This document shows positions 57,490 to 64,000 of a DNA stretch of 64,000 nt, one piece after another. Source of the stretch: Zeugodacus cucurbitae (Eukaryota > Arthropoda > Insecta > Diptera > Tephritidae). The notes beneath the pieces are model-generated. The model did no database searches. It saw only the letters and a program-made list of their open reading frames with translations, and was not told the origin of the DNA. The number at the start of each line of letters is the position of its first letter. The stretch's first letter is position 1. Made by a program: the position numbers and the translations under genes. Location: positions 32,818,944-32,882,943 of the forward strand of contig NC_071672.1 of NCBI RefSeq assembly GCF_028554725.1, read 5' to 3'.

Positions 57490-58290
57490 GAGAACGGCCA
57501 AACCGATCTGGCTAATTTTAGTCTTGAAATATTCTTGGAAGGCCAGAAAAAGATTAGAAAGTGAGTAAATATGAAAAAATTTCGAGGAAGATAATAATAA
57601 GAGAATTTTATTCGAGTTGAGAAGAAAAATATAAAAGAGAAAACAAAAAATTATAATTTGAAGGTTGTCATTGTTGCTTTGTTAAAATATTTTTGTTATT
57701 GTTCAATTGTATAAGCTTGTGTCGATTGCCCAAAACAATTTGTAACAAATAAGGAAAGGCTAATTTCACGTCCAACCGAACATTTTACACTCTCGCAATT
57801 TATTGATGTAATTTTATTAAGATAACACACAATTTTACCTATATATTCGGCATAAAGTCCAATAGGGAATTTTCTAAAATCGGGAAGTTATTGGTTGTTG
57901 AAGTTCAAACCGATCTGGCTAATTTTAGTCTTGAAATATACGTGGAAGGCCAGAAAAAGATGAGAAAATGAGTAAATATGGAAAAATTGCGAGGAAGATG
58001 TCAGTAAAAGAATTTTATTCGAGTTGACAAGAAAAATATAAAAAGAGAAAACAAGAAAATAATATTTTGAAGGTTGTCATTGTTGCTTTGTTAAAATTTT
58101 TTTGTAATTGTTCAATTGTATAAGGTTGTGTCGATAGCCCACAACTATTTGTAAAAAATAAGGAAAGGCTAATTTCACGTCCAACCGAACATTTTACACT
58201 CTCGCAATTTATTGATGTAATTTTATTAAGATAACACACAATTTTACCTATATATTCGACATAAAGTCCAATAGAAAATCATCATATATA
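57490..58290 (+). repeat. Tandem duplication of the CCDC51-like tail plus end-motif
   Basis: Two direct copies of about 400 bp (57505-57870 and 57905-58275) each contain ACCGATCTGGCTAATTTTAG, TGAAATAT, GGCCAGAAAAAGAT, a stop codon, GGTTGTCATTGTTGCTTTGT and CCGAACATTTTACACTCTCG. In the first copy the codons read GQTDLANFSLEIFLEGQ, matching the protein end of the fragment at 8033. Confidence 0.8.
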
Positions 58291-58299
58291 GTATATGAG

Positions 58300-58710
58300 G
58301 GCTGATGTAATTCCAGAACCAATTTCACTCATTTTCACCACCAAGGTTAACGGGAATAGGGGCGACTTGGTTCCTGTTAGTAGGCAAACATACGGCACAT
58401 TCGGCCTTGAAATTACTCCTAAATTGCAAATGAACGAAACACCAGTCAGCAAAATCGTCAAAAATTGCGCTTTAACGAAAATTTTCCAAATATTCAAGAA
58501 GTTGTTGGAGGTACTGCACAGGACTTTAAAAGATCTTGATTGTGGATGAACGTTTTTGGTGGAGCCAGGATTCTGTTAGTAGGTGATTTAGCCAGACTCT
58601 TCCAATTATTCCTGGATCAACTGTTACTGACGGGCTAATCGTATGCCTAAAATCATTTAATTTGTAGCGACACATAAAGAATCGCCAATTAACAACTAAC
58701 ATATGAGTGT
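58300..58710 (+). pseudogene. Helitron helicase relic
   Basis: Translations such as ETPVSKIVKN preceded by TFGLEITPKLQMN resemble the helicase segment HSALKLPLNM-ETPTCNI of the Helitron at 1910-2734. The same degraded version is present on the minus strand at 7550-7690, so both descend from one already decayed or divergent source. Confidence 0.65.
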
Positions 58711-59119
58711 TTTTGCAACAATACCAAATTGCGATTGTAGAAGTAGTTGGCAGTTGACACCTCGATGGATTAATAGCATTTCCAACAGATTTCTTTCACT
58801 TCATTGACTCGAAAGAGAAGTTTTCCTGGCATGAAACCTCAATATGATAACCATAAATGACTGATTGAATGACCTATATTGGTGGTAAAAAAAAATATCG
58901 ATGATCTTAATGCGACAATTTAGAATTTCGGTCCAAGAGAGTTGACACAGCTACTAACCAGGATGACGTAGTCAATTATCCCAAACTATTTAAAATTGCC
59001 TGTACTTTGCAATTAAAAGTAGTGTGAGTTGTAATCATGCTGCGTAACATAAATCAACCTCGAGTAATCAATATCGTCGCCGAAGCCAAGATTGGACCAA
59101 CTTAATTTAATGTATACCT

Positions 59120-59151
59120 TAGCCACAAAAACGTGTGGCCGGGACTGCTAG
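59120..59151 (+). other. Helitron 3' end: hairpin plus CTAG|T
   Basis: GCCACA (59122-59127) pairs with TGTGGC (59134-59139), followed by CGGGACTGCTAG and then T. It is nearly identical to the 6865-6894 terminus on the other strand. Confidence 0.85.
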
Positions 59152-61025
59152 TATATTATAAAAAAAAGAAAATCCGTGAAATGTTAACCTAACAACAGTT
59201 ACACTATAAATTAACTAAACTTTCATAGAAAAATTGTTTAGTATTACAACTAAGCGTTTATAGAAATTTAAATTTTGAAACGTGCTGAGTAATATTTAAA
59301 ATAAACTGAAATCGCTCACTTAATTCCATATTTTCTATGTAGGTGAACGTTGCTCCAATACCGGTACAAATATAAAAAAGAATGGTATATACTATAAGCC
59401 GGTGAATATTTGTTTACATATAAGCATGATTACTTTTACGTTATATCGCACTATACAAGTGTGGTTGAAGACATGAACCAGCTAAATTGAAATGTATTAA
59501 GAATAGGTTAAACATTAACAATCCACATACGCAGGAATTCGTAAATATGTAGCTGTGTGTGCAGAGCAAGGTTGTAAGCACTATGTAAGCGAAATAGTAC
59601 AACGCGAGTATACCACCAACATGTGTGCTGTTGTGCACAAGAGTGGCTGCCACATATGCTTTTTCGGCTTTTATGATTACTCACTATCCACATATTTTCT
59701 TACTGTTGCTTTTCATAGATTTATCATATGACTTCCCAAACACATTGTTCATACACAAAAGTATATGATTGCTGCACCACTACGACAAGATGGCCTCCAC
59801 ACCACCGATATATTTGGGATTATTGTGTGCACGTGGAAAATCAAGGTGTTGCCACATTATTTGGAAGCAAATAATTTACTTTTATAACACAAAAGCATTT
59901 ATATATTTATTTATTTTCACGTTACACAAATGTCCGTTGTCATGGTGAATTTAGTATCACTGACACGTTGGGGTCAAAGTGCGTTAAAATCACACATTAC
60001 CAGCTTCTATGTAAATATACCTTTACCCGTGCATATGTACACATACAACAAATTCTATGCAAGAAAAGTGATGATATAATAGCATACTAGGCAAATTAAT
60101 ACAGTTTACACTATTATTGAACATTACATACGCTGCATGTGGCACTATCCAAAATGTGAATGAATTATCCCATTGCTGAAATATTACCCCCAAGGATATA
60201 TAACACTAACCACAGTTTGATTTTATCAATACCACATATGGGAGAACCTATTTAATTTGTTCCAAAAACAACACAAATTTATTGTATATATGTATATAAC
60301 ATCATTACCAGTTTTATGCAAAAGAAAGGCAATAAGACTATACTATTGAAATATTTTTTGGGGAGCAACTAGGAGACACTAACTCAGCGAAACAGTAAAG
60401 CATTTGCTGAAGCATAACAAGAAATTTGAACACAGCATACAACTAAATAAAACCATGTACGATCATCCTCAATTATGCATATATGTGTTCAATAGATAGA
60501 ATAGTATAAGGTATAGGTGATTAGAAGTTCGTGATACGACACCTCTTTTAATCATCGTTCAATGTATACATATGTACATGTCTATATATGGTTGTACTGA
60601 TGTGCAAGTAGATACATATGTATGTGTGGTTAGATAAAGGCAACTCTAAAGCATCACAATGTACACAACTAAAATTATTAAATATATATACTATAAAAAT
60701 GTAGGACATTCGATTTACCAAATTAGTATTACTTATGCGAACACGATATAAATAAATAATTAAATAAAGCTGTGAAACATGATAGTTATGTAAAAAATTT
60801 ACATAAAATATTTCAGTTATTTATTGATATTGACAGATAATTTAATTAACTAAAGTTAGGCCAGTCTAGAAAATAAAAAAATCTAGATCGTGCGTGATAG
60901 ACACTAGGTGACTGACTATATCTAGAAATTTTAACTGTTTAAATCAAAATAAAAACTCTTAATAGGCAAACAGACAAATAAAAAAATGTGGTTCAGCAAT
61001 CCGGAATTATTTACTAACAAATACT
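59152..61025. other. Long AT-rich stretch, no gene recognised
   Basis: No frame with recognisable motifs and no clear terminal repeats. It may be intronic to eIF4G or intergenic; both remain possible since the eIF4G start is not seen. Confidence 0.45.
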
Positions 61026-61725
61026 AAATTTTAGCATGTAAGGAAGCGCTATGTTCGGGTGTAACCGCACATTTTATACACTCGCAGTGTGTTTATGGAA
61101 TTCTATTCAAATAAGACACAATTTGAACCATAATTTCGACATAAAGTCTACAAGTATAACAAAAAGTATATACATAGTCTTTCAGAGCCGTGTAATTAAT
61201 AGGAGCTAAGGGAAGTTGTTATCGAGCCGATTTTAATTATTTTTGGTAGAGTGACACGCTGTTAGACGAAAAAGATGATTTGTCGATAAAACAGGTTACG
61301 TTCTCACTTTGTGGTAAAACAGTTTATCGACGGAATCAATGATTGCATGAACATTTTCGACCGAAAATCTTTATCGTATCGAAATCGAACTCGCTGCGGA
61401 TTCAATGATTAGGCCCATTATAAAGTGAACGAACCCATTGTAATTCAAAAATGTGTTATATGGGCAGTTGGCATGGTTTTAAATCGTCCATCATCCATCG
61501 GTAACATCATGATGTCAAGTAAATATTGTATTTTAACATTCTTTGAAATCGGTTGAATACTTCGAAAGATATACTGCTTCGTTAGTGAGCAAACGCACTT
61601 TTAGTAGTTTTCAAAACATTATTTGTATAGACCGTGGTCAAGGTGGATACTAAAGAAAACTGTGTCTAGAATGTTTGGTTTACATAGCTTGAAATTGCGA
61701 GATATTAGTTGCCAAGCACTTTTAT
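61026..61725 (+). repeat. Divergent 1-kb-class repeat with an inserted older element
   Basis: TTCGGGTGTAACCGCACATT and ACACTCGCA open it. TTTTAGTAGTTTTCAAAACA and TTTGGTTTACATAGCTTGAA near 61600-61690 correspond to copy A/C phrases. Positions 61272-61425 are the GTCGATAAA-type element that provides the empty site for the 47424 insertion. Confidence 0.65.
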
Positions 61726-62639
61726 TTTAAAATTTGACCTCGAACAGGCTTAATGGGAAAAAATGGCCAAAAATCACAATTAGAAGCATACGTCGACATC
61801 TTTAAGCAAATATTGTTGCAAAATGTGACCATCCTTTAAGTAGACTTAAAACTTCAACGGTAACTGTTTTTGTATTAAAAAATGAAGTTGATTATGTTTT
61901 TATATGAGAAAGTACATATTTGATTGAAAAAAAAAAAAACAAAAAAACAACATGTAAATTAACTTTTTCACTCACGGTATATATTTTCTTTGCGGCGGTA
62001 AGGAAATATAATTTATGCGAAAGCAAGAGGAGCTTGAGAATTCTTGTTTTTTTTAAATATGATTAAACAACAGTTGTGTACATATGAAAAATGTACAAAA
62101 CGGATTTGTTACAAAAAAATGTAATTCTGAAGATAGCGTACGTAATGCCGGAAACTGACAGAGATCAAGAAACAAGCTGGAAACTGAGGGCCATTCTATA
62201 ATATTGCGGTGGACACATCAAGCGTCCGTAGTCGTAGAATATCATCTTGGTTAGTGGCATAGCTTTGTTGGTGAACATAGATAGCGTATAGCAAGGTCTC
62301 AAGTTTATTCGAAAGTGAAAAAAACCGAATCAACCCGAAATAACGTATTAACTTATTCTAAAATTTACACAAAGCATAAATTCGGGCTCGATTTAAAAGT
62401 CTTTATAAGGTATTCATCACCTGATTAATACCTTTTAGTTTTTTCATACGTATGTCCACAGATTTAACAATTTTGGTTATGTCCATGCTTGATTTATAAT
62501 GAATTTTACACAAGACTGGTAACTTTTTATCCATTAAAACTTCACACCAAATTGTTGTTCTATTCATATTTACTTTATATAGAGTGAATTAGTAGCTTTA
62601 ATTCAACATTTACATTAATATTTAACTTGATTTATGCTC
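61726..62639. other. AT-rich stretch, no gene recognised
   Basis: No supported feature. Short poly(A) and poly(T) runs only. Confidence 0.4.
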
Positions 62640-62835
62640 ACAACAAAGAGCTGCTCTGTACCCGCATCATAAAGCTAAAAAGCATGTACACCAAGATTCG
62701 ATAAGATATCTCAATTTTTCCGTCTCGTTATTCTGATTACTATATACTCTATATATATCGATTATTTTAAGATATTACAAACGACCGCAATGCGCAGGCT
62801 ATATCTCTGTGCAACATGTTGCAAGAGTATAAATA
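62640..62835 (+). repeat. Eroded end of a 1-kb-class repeat
   Basis: AAGATATCTCAATTTTTCCG, a TATACTCTATATATATCGAT tract and a final GCAACATGTTGCAAGAGTAT resemble the right end of copy C (AAGATATCTCAATTTT ... GCAACTTTTGTTGCGATAGT). Confidence 0.5.
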
Positions 62836-62963
62836 TATCAAATTGAATTAAACATTCCTGAAGCTATGTTAGCGGATTTCAAATATACGTAAATGGTCAG
62901 ATCTATGTGCATTTTTTATAGGTATACAGCCATATTTTATAATAATAAACAATTTTAGATTTT

Positions 62964-63149
62964 TTGACTGACTTCAACATCTTAACCTGGCATAGCATAA
63001 AGAAACAGTTCAACCACTTAAACGCGCTTTTAAAATGCGTAGGCTTCGAATTGGCGATGCTATTTCAAACAAGTTTCAGATATTCCAAAATAGGAGATGT
63101 CGGCACAAAATTGAAGCGTGCCAAAGCTTTGCCAGGTTTAAATTATTGA
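62964..63149 (+). CDS. Small open frame, unidentified
   Basis: A 61-residue frame (begins MTDFNILTWHSIKKQFNHLN) follows an acceptor-like CAATTTTAG at about 62960. It could be an exon of the gene entering at 63703, a transposase fragment or chance. No motif supports a function. Confidence 0.2.
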   Translation: MTDFNILTWHSIKKQFNHLNALLKCVGFELAMLFQTSFRYSKIGDVGTKLKRAKALPGLNY

Positions 63150-63209
63150 AAATTTCGACGTGCAAGTGTTAGTATATCGCCAAACTTCTAATAATCAATT
63201 ATTGCTCCC

Positions 63210-63658
63210 TGACAGACGGCGGCGTTAATTCGGATTAACTGCTTTAATCGGGGTTAATTCGAGAGTTATCTCAGTTAACTCCGTTTGCTAACTCCCATTT
63301 AATCCTCAAAATTTTAGAAAGTTAGTGGGAGTTCGTGACTTTTTCGTTGGCAACATTGTTAAACATAGCCGCTTTTAACCTATTGTGAATGAAAATATGC
63401 AATACTGACAGCTGTTTTTCAATTAAACGTAAACAAAAACATATGCACGCAATGAAATAGCTAAATTTTTCTAAAATGGAAGTTCTAATAATAACGTATT
63501 TATGTATATTTTTGAAGTAATTAGTGATTTAGTACTAATTGTGTGGCTAACAACCGCAATATTCGCTTTCTATTGAATTTTATTTTACCAAAATGGAAAT
63601 GTTACTTGCCAATCAGCTGTTTATGGGAGTATATAACTCGCTTTGCTGCCGTCTGTCA
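63210..63658. mobile_element. MITE with TGACAGACGGC inverted ends
   Basis: TGACAGACGGCGGC at 63210 is inverted as GCTGCCGTCTGTCA ending at 63658 (13 of 14 matching). Internally AACTCCCATTTAA and TTAGTGGGAGTT form a second inverted pair. It is 449 bp with no coding capacity. It lies only about 45 bp upstream of the edge exon. Confidence 0.7.
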
Positions 63659-63702
63659 CCTAAATATTATCTAGGCTATTAGATTAATTCTTCATCTTAT
63701 AG

Positions 63703-64000
63703 AAGACTGTTCCCGTTGTAATAAAATATGCGGAAGATATTTAAAACTAAAAGATGGTATGCTAACGACCATATTATTCCCAATATATCGAGCAAAAAAT
63801 GAAAAGATAGATACCTGTGTATCAGTTCTTAATCAATTCATAGAAGCTATACACAATTTAAACAGATCTTACGCACTCATTTCGCACGTGATACCGATTT
63901 TTGATACATTGAAAACGGGTCTTGTTGATACAAATAATTTCTGGTCCACTGATAAGTATATATATTTTACGACGATATTGGATAAAGTCAATTTCGATGT
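63703..64000 (+). CDS. Partial exon of an unidentified gene, runs off the window
   Basis: After a splice-acceptor-like TTCTTCATCTTATAG (63702) an uninterrupted frame runs 99 codons to the window end. It begins (x)DCSRCNKICGRYLKLKDG, with a CxxC plus further Cys that could be part of a zinc-binding site, and continues LTTILFPIYRAKNEKIDTC, VSVLNQFIEAIHNLNRSYAL, ISHVIPIFDTLKTGLVDTNN. The composition is protein-like rather than AT noise. No ATG is expected because the exon starts mid-codon. I do not recognise the family. Confidence 0.55.

Larger units (their letters stand above)
56892..59151 (+). mobile_element. Helitron-like composite element with CCDC51-derived tail
   Basis: The start at 56892 is TCTATACTTAATATTATAAA after an A, with AACTACTGAACCGATTTGAA downstream, a well-known insect Helitron 5' end type. 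The end at 59151 is GGCCGGGACTGCTAG followed by T, with an AGCCACAAAAACGTGTGGC hairpin. Between lie a tandem CCDC51-tail repeat (57490-58290) and a helicase relic (58300-58700; GTFGLEITPKLQMNETPVSK). Whether both ends belong to one insertion is inferred from orientation and spacing, not proved. Confidence 0.65.

Noticed and set aside
60900..64000. tRNA genes in the right part of the window
   Set aside because: No stretch with convincing A-box, B-box and cloverleaf arms was seen by eye; a tRNA scan would be needed to exclude it.

Overview
This window is repeat-dominated nuclear DNA of a higher fly (brachyceran dipteran). A tephritid fruit fly such as Bactrocera or a relative is my best inference. 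The grounds are the low GC, short GT-AG introns, a fly-like eIF4G gene, and many copies of RTE, Helitron and '...ACTCTCGCA...' repeats of the kind I associate with tephritid genomes. I see no bacterial operons, rRNA, tRNA or CRISPR.

The one clearly intact host gene is eIF4G (eukaryotic translation initiation factor 4 gamma), minus strand, stop at 49128. Ten 3' coding exons can be followed up to a splice acceptor at 54137. They hold the eIF4E-binding motif, the MIF4G domain, an RG/Ser-rich linker, the MA3 domain and the W2 tail. The region to its right looks like a repeat-filled upstream intron or intergenic DNA. A second gene enters at the right edge as one open exon (63703-64000, plus, unidentified). 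A third possible host exon is split by an RTE retrotransposon (about 27690/30917).

Layout: 1-1727 non-LTR retroelement inserted in a Helitron (1728-6742, 5' end present). 6865-8815 a second Helitron 3' end with upstream fragments of a CCDC51/MITOK-like gene. 8771-13560 a 1-kb-class repeat split by a CR1/Jockey-type retrotransposon. 13758-18490 a Ty3/gypsy-type LTR element on the minus strand, with nested insertions. 18503-21467 RTE. 21468-24351 a third Helitron whose helicase region contains a TRMT61A-like tRNA methyltransferase pseudogene with introns. 24400-27584 Tc1-like, MITE and TTA-flanked DNA elements. 27727-30916 RTE (minus). 32097-32946 a complete short Helitron. 33956-34990 hAT pieces. 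35942-39077 RTE (minus). 39078-45700 repeats, an R1-type element and another RTE. 45975-48370 foldback and PIF/Harbinger-like elements. 48471-54137 eIF4G. 54310-55860 RTE. 56892-59151 a further Helitron with a CCDC51-derived tail in tandem. 59152-64000 sparse repeats, a MITE and the edge exon.

The most interesting theme is host gene capture by Helitrons. Two different host genes, TRMT61A and a CCDC51-like gene, sit inside Helitron sequence. For CCDC51 the same gene-tail-to-helicase order occurs at two separate loci, so the chimera moved or was copied as a unit. All names come from motif recognition by eye; no alignment or database search was run.
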